DNA of 64,000 nucleotides from Candidatus Poribacteria bacterium (GTDB taxonomy: Bacteria; Poribacteria; WGA-4E; WGA-3G): positions 1 to 64,000 of the forward strand of contig JAPPFM010000059.1 of the NCBI GenBank assembly GCA_028821605.1. The letters are read 5' to 3'. Positions 8,720-15,746 of the stretch are shown one piece after another; position 1 is the first letter of the stretch, and each line of letters begins with the position of its first letter. The position numbers were made by a program, and so were the translations under genes. Below the pieces are notes generated by a model. The model was not told the origin of the DNA. It did not search any database and saw only the letters and a list, made by a program, of their open reading frames with translations.

Positions 8720-9511
8720 CTATGGTGCTGTTTTGAGCGCACCCCATACAGTCGTCAACTTTCCGAAGGCATCAACAGCAGACGGTTGCTGTCCTGATTG
8801 TTCAAGTTCCGCGGCGGTCAAAGGACGGTTCCACACCTTCACTTCATCAATGAGTCCCTTGTAATACCGGTTCAGATGCTCTCCTACCCAAATTGACTGC
8901 CCGCTGTTGATGTCCTTTGTATTGTCATCAACTTCATCAATCAACTTACCGTCTATATAGAATCTGATCTTTTTTGCTTTCTGGTCTCGAACACCCGCCA
9001 GGACATGCCACTTGTTATCGTTCAGGAAGTCAGGAGAAGTTATCCCAGCACTATTTGCACGTCCTTTGTCCCGGACACTAAAAGCCATTTTGCCACGCGT
9101 TGCTGGGTTATCGCCGCTGACAGAGAGTATCCAAACCGCATCAGTACCCGGACGATAGTTCCCGACAATCCCATCGTTCTTTGGTGGCTCATCGTCTGTT
9201 TTTACCCACACTTGGACTGTTAGTGAATCGCCAGTGGAAAAGGTAATTGAATCTTCCAGTGGTACTTCAACAAAGTCATCCTTGCCATCAAACTCCAATG
9301 CGTCGCCATGCTTTCCAGCGACCATCGTTGCGTTACCGTTAATGATCCCATCATTGCCTTCCTCAGACAGATCTTTTGCGGTATCGCCTTGAATGCTATT
9401 TTTGTCAAAACTCAGATGCAGCACTAATCCGTCCGGCGGATTGGCTTTACTACACGGTGCAAAACTGATAAATATGCCCATCACTGCGAAAACCATAAAA
9501 ACGCTTTTCAT
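8720..9511 (-). CDS. Secreted LamG-domain protein
   Basis: A 263-residue exported protein. Residues 1-23 form a signal sequence (MKSVFMVFAVMGIFISFAP) ending near a Cys, so it may be a lipoprotein. The body is a concanavalin-like LamG/laminin G3 domain: GLVLHLSFDKNS, GDALEFDGKDDFVEVP, VQVWVKTDD and GLIDEVKVWNRPLTAAEL. Such domains bind carbohydrate or matrix. The last residues, GKLTTVWGALKTAP, match the tail of the LamG protein at 59094 and may be a sorting or anchoring motif. Start ATG 9511 has AAAAGGAG upstream; a longer frame to 9601 lacks one. It stands alone, beside an IS element. Confidence 0.8.
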   Translation of the reverse strand: MKSVFMVFAVMGIFISFAPCSKANPPDGLVLHLSFDKNSIQGDTAKDLSEEGNDGIINGNATMVAGKHGDALEFDGKDDFVEVPLEDSITFSTGDSLTVQVWVKTDDEPPKNDGIVGNYRPGTDAVWILSVSGDNPATRGKMAFSVRDKGRANSAGITSPDFLNDNKWHVLAGVRDQKAKKIRFYIDGKLIDEVDDNTKDINSGQSIWVGEHLNRYYKGLIDEVKVWNRPLTAAELEQSGQQPSAVDAFGKLTTVWGALKTAP

Positions 9512-9734
9512 GATAAACTCCTTTTGAGAGGTTAAAAAAAAGAAACAGGTCTCGGAACCAGTGAAAATACGCTTAACCGCGTACCACCACATCAATTGCA
9601 AAAATGATAGCAGATTTAACCAAAAGAGTCAAAAAATTCTTATCAAACGTTTCGGTTGTAAAACCCCCTTGCTTTAGTTGGGGGATACACAACCGCCCTT
9701 GTGTGTTAGACCACAGCGTGGGTGTAAAAAAAAC

Positions 9735-9764
9735 TTGACGAATATAGTAAAGTTGTGGTATACT
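9735..9764 (+). promoter_or_regulatory. tnpB promoter inside the IS left end
   Basis: TTGACG (9735-9740), an 18-bp spacer and TATACT (9759-9764). The expected start site, about seven bases downstream, coincides with the first strand of the structured leader. The deleted copy on the minus strand has TTGACA-N17-TATACT in the same place. Confidence 0.65.
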
Positions 9765-9768
9765 CTTC

Positions 9769-9844
9769 TTACATCGTGGCGGTGGAGACGATACTCCTGC
9801 TTAGGAGTACCACCGCACCGAATCGTCTCGGTCTCACGATGTAA
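9769..9844 (+). promoter_or_regulatory. Pseudoknotted structured leader of tnpB
   Basis: Helix A: 9769-9778 with 9835-9844 (10 bp). Helix B: GCGGTGG 9779-9785 with CCACCGC 9810-9816. Helix C: AGACGAT 9786-9792 with ATCGTCT 9822-9828. Helix D: ACTCCT 9793-9798 with AGGAGT 9803-9808, loop GCTT. The order A-B-C-D-D'-B'-C'-A' makes B and C an H-type pseudoknot enclosed by A. The same order with different bases occurs at 52978-53057. CACGATGT (end of A') recurs at 9851-9858 across the start codon, so strand A has two possible partners. Confidence 0.72.
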
Positions 9845-9854
9845 AGGAAACACG

Positions 9855-11009
9855 ATGTATACCACACATTACAAACTCTTTCGTGCGCCACGCACTCGTA
9901 ACTTAAAACGCAAAACGTGGATCGCACACACAATATGGAACTACTTTCTCGGTTGGCAACGCACGCGATATTCTCTTGGGCTGCGGTATCTCTCCTATAA
10001 AGAAATGTCAGGTGCATTTACCATTTTGCGTAAGTCGCATCCTGAAGTGTTTTCACACTGGCGTGAGTTAGATTCGTGGGCAGCACGGCAAGTCCTCAAA
10101 CGTCTCGATGAAGGTTACCAGCGGTTCTTTAAGAAGATCGCGAAACGACCTCCAAGATTCAGATCATTTCGTAAACCTTACTCGTTCACAATGTGTCCAT
10201 CTGGATACAAGTTTGATACGCCTATAGCGGGGAATAAAGGATTCGGCATCTACAGCGATCGCGTGGCGATCATGGGGCAAACATATCGATTTAATCTCAG
10301 TCGCCCTATATTTGGCACTATCAAAACTGTTACAATCAAAGAAGATGCACTTGGCGATTTTTACATGTCTGTTGTTACAGATCACGTTCAATCGCATCTC
10401 AAACCAATGACGGGTAATGCTGCGGGGTTTGATATGGGAATCAAAACAATGCTGACATGTTCTAACGGCAGACGATATGAATCGCCTCAATTTTACACAG
10501 CATCCATTAACAAAGTGAGAACTGCCAATCGCCAATTGTCGACAAAACAGCGCGGAAGCAACAACCGAGAACGTGCGCGCCAACACTCTGCACGTATGCA
10601 CCGCAAGGTTACAAGGCAGCGCGAAGATCACCACTGGAAACTCGCACTTGAACTTGTGCGTCGGTTTGATGTTCTGTTCTTTGAAACGCTGAACCTTGAT
10701 GGAATGAAACGCCTCTGGGGACGCAAGGTATCTGATATAGGATTCTACACATTCTTGCAGAAACTCAAGTGGCAAGCCAAGAAACGTGGCAAGCGTGTTG
10801 AATGCATTGATCAATGGCAACCGACAACTCCTATTTGCCACGTTTGCGATACACGTGTTTCTCTTGACTTGAGCGATAGAAGATGGACGTGTAAACAGTG
10901 TAAGACTCACCATGACCGCGATATAAATGCGGCTATAAACATCCTTAAGGTTGGGACATCAACCTTTGGAGTAGAGGACGTTAGACTTGCGATAGCAAGC
11001 TGTCCTTAA
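9855..11009 (+). CDS. tnpB: TnpB RNA-guided nuclease-like protein
   Basis: A 384-residue TnpB. The N-terminal half matches OrfB helix-turn-helix proteins (NYFLGWQRTRYSLG). RuvC residues are Asp in AAGFDMGIKT (about 196), Glu in VLFFETLNLDGM (about 279) and Asp in HDRDINAAINIL (about 360). A zinc ribbon lies between the last two (CHVCDTR and CKQCKTHHD). Family members cut DNA guided by an omega-RNA made from the 3' end of the gene and the right end of the element, and promote retention of the IS. The core residues look intact. ATG 9855 follows AAAGGAAA; the longer open frame from 9678 is the leader, not protein. Confidence 0.92.
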   Translation: MYTTHYKLFRAPRTRNLKRKTWIAHTIWNYFLGWQRTRYSLGLRYLSYKEMSGAFTILRKSHPEVFSHWRELDSWAARQVLKRLDEGYQRFFKKIAKRPPRFRSFRKPYSFTMCPSGYKFDTPIAGNKGFGIYSDRVAIMGQTYRFNLSRPIFGTIKTVTIKEDALGDFYMSVVTDHVQSHLKPMTGNAAGFDMGIKTMLTCSNGRRYESPQFYTASINKVRTANRQLSTKQRGSNNRERARQHSARMHRKVTRQREDHHWKLALELVRRFDVLFFETLNLDGMKRLWGRKVSDIGFYTFLQKLKWQAKKRGKRVECIDQWQPTTPICHVCDTRVSLDLSDRRWTCKQCKTHHDRDINAAINILKVGTSTFGVEDVRLAIASCP

Positions 11010-11048
11010 TGATACCAGAATCTCCCAGGCTTTAGCAGGGAGAGTATG

Positions 11049-12500
11049 TCAATTCAGATCACATTTGAGAAAGGACAACTGTGCTGCAGTGAAGAACAAG
11101 ATATTAAAAAGGATTAACAGCCCAACGGGAAAAATCACGCTTTGATAGGAGATATGTTCTTTAAACCTTGGTATAGCGTTTGGGTCCACTGGTTTCTGAG
11201 ACAAACCCTCCCGCACAGGATAGATATGTAAACTCTCCGGGTCGTTCCTATCCTCTGTTTTGATGAAATCTATAAACGTTTGTCTGTAACGGCGAACTTG
11301 TTTAACAAAATCCATATAACTAACAATCCCAGTGTTTGCAAGCCCTTCCATTGCATATTGGAAGCACACTATCGGAGAGATTTGGGTGAGTTCCCTGGCG
11401 AGTTTCACCTGCCTCAATTGTTGATCTACGTGTTCGTCGGCTATACGGGTTTTCGTTTCGTACCTTCTCGTAAAATACGTCGCCCATCGGCGTGTGGCTG
11501 ATGGATTATTAGGTGAAGGTGCCTCGCTTAGTTTGGTTACCTCCAACAACTCCATTGGACGAAATTCATCCTCAATGTTTGCTAATTGTGCACGTTTTCG
11601 CGAGGAGACTATTTCTATTGACGGAATCGGATCGAGGGTGCCAACGAAAAGTCCGAGTAGGCTCGGAAAGATGAACGCTAAGCATACCCAAGTTAATAGC
11701 AGCCATACTAAACTGGTGATGGCGTTTGATACCCGACTTGAGAAGAACAGTCCGAGAAAAATAAAGATAGAGATATGCAGCGTAAAAAGTCCGACCATCC
11801 CTAAAATTCTAAGCCAATCACTCGAACTAAACGAAATACTCCCTGAAAGATAGATGACCAGTAGGTTCATGAGGATACCTATTGTGAGCGGCACCATGAG
11901 TGTAAAAAACGTGCCCAGATATTTCGCGAATAGCATCTGCCCTCGGGAAATCTGGTTAGACATCATGAGGCTCAGTGTTCCCTTTGTCCGTTCCCCGGCA
12001 ATGGCATCGAAAGTGAATAGTATAACAAAGAAACCCATGAAGATACCGATGAATACCCAGTCAATTTTGATGAGTGTGGTTGCGTCACTGCCGTGATTTG
12101 AGGGTAGGTATTCGAGTGCCCATAGTTCTCGCCAGCTGTAGGATGTCGTTACGCCTCCGCCGCGGCCTCCGCCCGCGCTTTCTGACAATGGAACAGAACG
12201 CGGGATGAGTTCATCAGTCCCATCAGCGCAGAATTTGAACGGACTCGGACGCTTGTAAATCTCACCAGGCCCGCGCATTGCGAGTTTGCCTAAACTCTCC
12301 TGTGCATTGTTTTTGACATAGGATAATCTGCTTTCCATCGCGCGATTATACGTATTGACTTCTTCTCTATAACCGCTATCGCCGAAGCCGTATATAAACG
12401 CGTTTGCTACCATCAAGACAGGCAGAAGGATTATCATCAAAACGAACCGCAGCGTCATGAGGTTGTGATATATCTCTTTTTTCGCAATATGCCAAATCAT
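11049..12500 (-). CDS. ABC-2 type transporter permease (type A, copy 2)
   Basis: A 483-residue membrane protein. It has one N-terminal membrane segment (LRFVLMIILLPVLMVANAF), a large extracytoplasmic loop, then about five segments starting with FIGIFMGFFVILFTFDAI and a final one at the C-terminus. ERTKGTLSLMMSN after segment 2 is the ABC-2 coupling motif. It is a paralogue of 14161-15585 (same MIWHIAK start and ITQISPIVCFQY block). No ATPase gene lies nearby. The stop codon lies within the IS605-type right end, but paralogues end at the same point (FLRYDMS, FVRVEI), so the product is probably complete. The start is set by the AAGGAA of a leader repeat at 12501-12560. Confidence 0.82.
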   Translation of the reverse strand: MIWHIAKKEIYHNLMTLRFVLMIILLPVLMVANAFIYGFGDSGYREEVNTYNRAMESRLSYVKNNAQESLGKLAMRGPGEIYKRPSPFKFCADGTDELIPRSVPLSESAGGGRGGGVTTSYSWRELWALEYLPSNHGSDATTLIKIDWVFIGIFMGFFVILFTFDAIAGERTKGTLSLMMSNQISRGQMLFAKYLGTFFTLMVPLTIGILMNLLVIYLSGSISFSSSDWLRILGMVGLFTLHISIFIFLGLFFSSRVSNAITSLVWLLLTWVCLAFIFPSLLGLFVGTLDPIPSIEIVSSRKRAQLANIEDEFRPMELLEVTKLSEAPSPNNPSATRRWATYFTRRYETKTRIADEHVDQQLRQVKLARELTQISPIVCFQYAMEGLANTGIVSYMDFVKQVRRYRQTFIDFIKTEDRNDPESLHIYPVREGLSQKPVDPNAIPRFKEHISYQSVIFPVGLLILFNILFFTAAQLSFLKCDLN

Positions 12501-12560
12501 TTTTTTAATTTTCCTTGCGGTTCGGTTAGGACGGATGTATCAAGAACGTTCCTCTCCGTA
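12501..12560 (-). repeat. Leader repeat with Shine-Dalgarno, copy a
   Basis: On the minus strand, TACGG (12560-12556) is followed 37 nt after its first base by GAACCGCAAGGAA, AATTAAAAAA and the ATG of the permease. Upstream, AAGTCC and GGACT flank a short loop as in copy b. AAGGAA acts as the ribosome site. Confidence 0.75.
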
Positions 12561-12631
12561 TATTCAGTCCGGCGCGTTGCTTGGACTTACATTATCTTGT
12601 CCTCACGTTATACCTATGGTAAATGTTCAGT

Positions 12632-14131
12632 TCAGCTCATATCGTATCGTAGGAAAGATAGGTATGCGCCCATAAACAAGATAATGTTCCACGCTAACAA
12701 AATAAAAATATCTCCCGCCGCACGAGAGAGACTCTCAGAAAGCGCATTATATTGGTGCCGAAAAACAGGTAGATCTGCAAACTCGGCTTTTCCTTTATCG
12801 CTGGAAAACCATGCCCGCGTTGAAAATGCTTCTTTCCCGGCGAGGTAGTCAACAATTTGACGTTTATAAGTTCTCGCCTGTCCGATAAAATCGTTGTAAC
12901 TTTCCCTATCCGTGCCGGTTATTGTCCCGACAGCAACATGGTACACGTCCGCGAAAGAGATTCGGGAAACATTTGCTGCGAATTGCCTATTCCTCTCGCC
13001 AATATTTTCGCGCCGTTTAAGGATTTCCTCCGCTCTGTTCGCATAGTCAATCCGGAGGGGTTCTTCATAACCGACTATCTCCTGATATTTGGAGGTGTTC
13101 ATCTTGTGAATCGGTTTAACCGTGTAGATCTCTTCATATCCGATTCCGCCTGCTGATTTTGTGTCCATCATAAGTGACATTTCTCCCTCAGTTATAATCG
13201 CGTGGATGGGGTGTTTGTAACCGAACTCCTTGAGGATATGGGCATCCCGTTCTTCCCTGAAATCTTTCCATATCTTTCCAATCTGTTGTAGAGCTTCTTT
13301 TTCAGGTTGAGGTGTGGACGGTGGGAATTTCGCCACTGTAAACGTTGCCACATTTGAATGAACGATCGTCAGGATGCCCCAGATAAACATCGAGAGGATC
13401 AATGTTGTCGCTGCTTCCTTTGTCCATACCGATAAGAGCATCCCTAAAAGATAGCAGATTGACACATACAACAGCGAAACAACGAGTACTATAACGAGGC
13501 GTAGCAGATCACCAACATTAAAATCAGTAGCAGGAGAGGCGGACGCGATAACAAGTCCGACAATAAAACTTATCACAACGATTGGAAACAGAGACAACAC
13601 GCCGCCGAGGTATTTACCGAGCACGAGTGCGTCCCTCGGAATCGGATTGGATAATACCAGTTTTAGGGTGCCATCCTCCCGTTCCCCTGAAATCGTATTG
13701 TAAGCGAATAGGATCGCCAACGCACTCAGCACGATTTTGAAGACGAAGATGACATCAATGGCAAGGAAAATTGAGAGGAACGGGTTGTCTGACCCCTGTT
13801 TCTGTGCCTGTTTCTCCCAAATAGGTATCGCGAGCCGAATACTCACCATATCCGCACCGGACTTTTCCATCCCTACGTTAAAGATGCTGAGCGGGTTCGG
13901 CTTCCTGTGTGCTTTCGGGTTAATTTGGCGATAGGTGTCCCATGTTTGTGTCTCTTCTTGATATTCCCGAACAGCAGTGTGATATGCCGACAATCGCTTT
14001 TCGTAATCCGCAACCTGAACAAAAACGGCAGCAGCCGTTGACATCAGACAGACGACAAAACCGATCATGAATCGGGATGTCAGCACATTTGAGACGAATT
14101 CTCGCTGGATAATTAGCCAAAGTGTTGTCAT
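12632..14131 (-). CDS. ABC-2 type transporter permease (type B, copy 2)
   Basis: A 499-residue membrane protein with the same plan as its neighbours: a first segment (ISRFMIGFVVCLMSTAAAV region), a long loop with NPLSIFNVG, then a five-segment core that begins with VFKIVLSALAILFAYNTI and carries GEREDGTLKLVLSNPI. A second large loop (Glu/Lys-rich) and a last segment (LAWNIILFMGAYLSFLRYDMS) complete it. It is paralogous to 15747-17258. ATG 14131 (MTTLWLIIQREF) fits the start of the paralogues better than the upstream in-frame codon. It lies 29 bp after the type A gene 14161-15585 and is likely in one operon with it. Confidence 0.83.
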   Translation of the reverse strand: MTTLWLIIQREFVSNVLTSRFMIGFVVCLMSTAAAVFVQVADYEKRLSAYHTAVREYQEETQTWDTYRQINPKAHRKPNPLSIFNVGMEKSGADMVSIRLAIPIWEKQAQKQGSDNPFLSIFLAIDVIFVFKIVLSALAILFAYNTISGEREDGTLKLVLSNPIPRDALVLGKYLGGVLSLFPIVVISFIVGLVIASASPATDFNVGDLLRLVIVLVVSLLYVSICYLLGMLLSVWTKEAATTLILSMFIWGILTIVHSNVATFTVAKFPPSTPQPEKEALQQIGKIWKDFREERDAHILKEFGYKHPIHAIITEGEMSLMMDTKSAGGIGYEEIYTVKPIHKMNTSKYQEIVGYEEPLRIDYANRAEEILKRRENIGERNRQFAANVSRISFADVYHVAVGTITGTDRESYNDFIGQARTYKRQIVDYLAGKEAFSTRAWFSSDKGKAEFADLPVFRHQYNALSESLSRAAGDIFILLAWNIILFMGAYLSFLRYDMS

Positions 14132-14160
14132 AAATGGTCCCACAATTGTTGTTATCTGTA

Positions 14161-15585
14161 CTAAATCTCAACACGTACAAAGGCAAGATACGCCCCGGAT
14201 AGTAGGACTATAACGAACAATGTTAGCAACAGCAGATCGACTGCTGCTGTGTTGAAGTCCTTATTGAGACTCAAGGTATCTTCAAATGTTGGAATCGCCT
14301 CTGGAGCGACAGGCTTTTGTGACATCCCTTCACGAACCCCAAAGATGTGAAGACTCTCCAGATCGGCTTGATCGGTGTCAACGATGAAAACCCGAAATTG
14401 TTGGGCATAGGATTTAGCGTTCTCTAAAAATTGCAAATGTCGCTCAAACCCCGTTCCGGCAAAGGCTTCAAGGAGGTGATAGAAAATGGTGACGGGTGAA
14501 ATTTGGGTGATCGCACGCGCCCGACGGACCTGAGAAATTTGCTGTTTTAAGCGTTCTTCATGTAGGCGTTCCTGCTGCGCTGCGTCTTTGGTGACGAACT
14601 CGCCTGCCACTTGTAATATTTGGATTTGAGTTAAAGGCTTATTTGAACCATATTGGAGCGTGTAGTATTCGCGCAGAAGTTCCTCCTCAAGTTGAGCACT
14701 GCGTTCAGAAAATCCGAGCGTAGACGTTGACGGTGCAGAACGCCCTGCAATCGAAACGAGTGTACTGGGCATAAAAACGACAAGGGTGACCCAAGCCAAG
14801 AGGAGTATCACGAGACTCACCGCGCTCCGTTGTACACGTGCCGACACAAGCAGCCCCAACGCCAGAAATAGACTTGTGTACAAAAGCGCAATAAAGAAAA
14901 TGAGCCCTAAACGCCCCCACGCCTCCGCACTAAGGTGTACATCGCTCGACGTGGAAATCATTAAGAGATTCACCAAGACTGCAAGTGTGAAAGGAATGTT
15001 TATACTGATTAATGCCCCTAAAAACTTACCAATCAGAACGGTATGACGCGGAATCGAATTCGCCAACATCAATCGCAGTGTGCCTCGCTCACGCTCGTGG
15101 GAAATCGCATCGAAGGTGAATAGGAGCGCGATGAGACTTAAGACGTAACCGATGATAAAACCCCAATCCACTTTGGTGACGTTTGTGCGAACGTTATGCA
15201 GGTCCGGGGTAACCGATGGATAGCTCAGTATCCAGAAACTTTCTAAGGGCGGTTGCCCGCCGTGTCCCCAACGGTCGGCACCACCTATCGCATAATTTGG
15301 CAGAAACGCCTCGCCGCCTTCTGCACAGAAACGGAGGACGGATGGCTGCTTATGGAGATCCCCAGGTCCCTGCTCCGCGAGTTTATACAAACTATCCCCA
15401 GCATGAAATGCTAAGCGATTCTGATATTCGACGACATAATTGCGATATTCCTCGACGCGTTTCGGATGTTCTCGGAGATGCACAATCGCGTTGGTCAACA
15501 TCAAGCCGAGCAACAATACCGTTGTCAGTGCAAATCGGAGGCTATTGAGGTTATCGTAGAGTTCGCGTTTCGCAATATGCCACAT
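14161..15585 (-). CDS. ABC-2 type transporter permease (type A, copy 1)
   Basis: A 474-residue permease beginning MWHIAKRELYDNLNSLRF, with a first membrane segment, an extracytoplasmic loop (PSVLRFCAEGGEAFLP, matched by PSPFKFCADGTDELIP in 11049-12500), and a core with VLSLIALLFTFDAISHERERGTLRLMLANS. ITQISPVTIFYHLLEAFAGTG precedes the final segment, as in the paralogue. Proteins of this kind pair with a separate ATPase to export lipids, peptides or polymers. None is encoded beside it, so the ATPase and substrate are unknown. Its start overlaps an intergenic repeat region containing several CAGTTGTCAGT-like units. Confidence 0.83.
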   Translation of the reverse strand: MWHIAKRELYDNLNSLRFALTTVLLLGLMLTNAIVHLREHPKRVEEYRNYVVEYQNRLAFHAGDSLYKLAEQGPGDLHKQPSVLRFCAEGGEAFLPNYAIGGADRWGHGGQPPLESFWILSYPSVTPDLHNVRTNVTKVDWGFIIGYVLSLIALLFTFDAISHERERGTLRLMLANSIPRHTVLIGKFLGALISINIPFTLAVLVNLLMISTSSDVHLSAEAWGRLGLIFFIALLYTSLFLALGLLVSARVQRSAVSLVILLLAWVTLVVFMPSTLVSIAGRSAPSTSTLGFSERSAQLEEELLREYYTLQYGSNKPLTQIQILQVAGEFVTKDAAQQERLHEERLKQQISQVRRARAITQISPVTIFYHLLEAFAGTGFERHLQFLENAKSYAQQFRVFIVDTDQADLESLHIFGVREGMSQKPVAPEAIPTFEDTLSLNKDFNTAAVDLLLLTLFVIVLLSGAYLAFVRVEI

Positions 15586-15746
15586 TGGTTATCAGTCCTC
15601 AGTTGTCAGTTCTCAGTACGGATTACTGCGTAATCCTTTCAGTCGTCAACTAATGCCTTGTGGCAGCGGCAGTTGCTGTTGTCTCCACAAAACACCTCTT
15701 AACTCTCACCGCGAGGCAAACTGACAACTGATAACTGACAACTATT
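15586..15746. repeat. TTATCAGT-type degenerate repeats
   Basis: Units such as GGTTATCAGTCCTCAG and GTTGTCAGTTCTCAGT open the region, and complementary units (ACTGACAACTGATAACTGAC) close it near 15718-15742. This makes a loose inverted repeat between the two permease pairs. Similar clusters lie at 37374-37400, 39712-39860 and 56358-56380. Confidence 0.6.

Larger units (their letters stand above)
9660..11053 (+). mobile_element. tnpB-only IS200/IS605-type element
   Basis: The left end has a subterminal hairpin (CCCCC 9664-9668, GGGGG 9680-9684) with the loop TTGCTTTAGTT. The right end has TCTCCC/GGGAGA (11021-11043) with a similar CTTTAGC loop and ends in TCAA, the tetranucleotide cleaved at the right end of IS608. 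There is one gene (tnpB) and no tnpA, so transposition would need a Y1 transposase in trans. The right end overlaps the stop codon of the ABC permease on the minus strand. Exact ends are inferred. Confidence 0.82.

Noticed and set aside
9769-9844. HDV-like self-cleaving ribozyme
   Set aside because: The helix order matches, but only 5-6 nt separate B' and C', leaving no P4 helix or reliable catalytic J4/2 segment, and no P1.1 pairing was found.
9678-9854. Extended tnpB reading frame upstream of ATG 9855
   Set aside because: The open frame covers the promoter and structured leader; ATG 9855 has a ribosome site and fits TnpB N-termini.
10164-10913. 249-residue minus-strand reading frame
   Set aside because: It is the antisense of tnpB with no ribosome site and no protein-like motifs.
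12500-12560. Known riboswitch class before the permease
   Set aside because: I could not match the conserved blocks to any class I know and no common secondary structure held in all four copies, so it is listed as a leader repeat.
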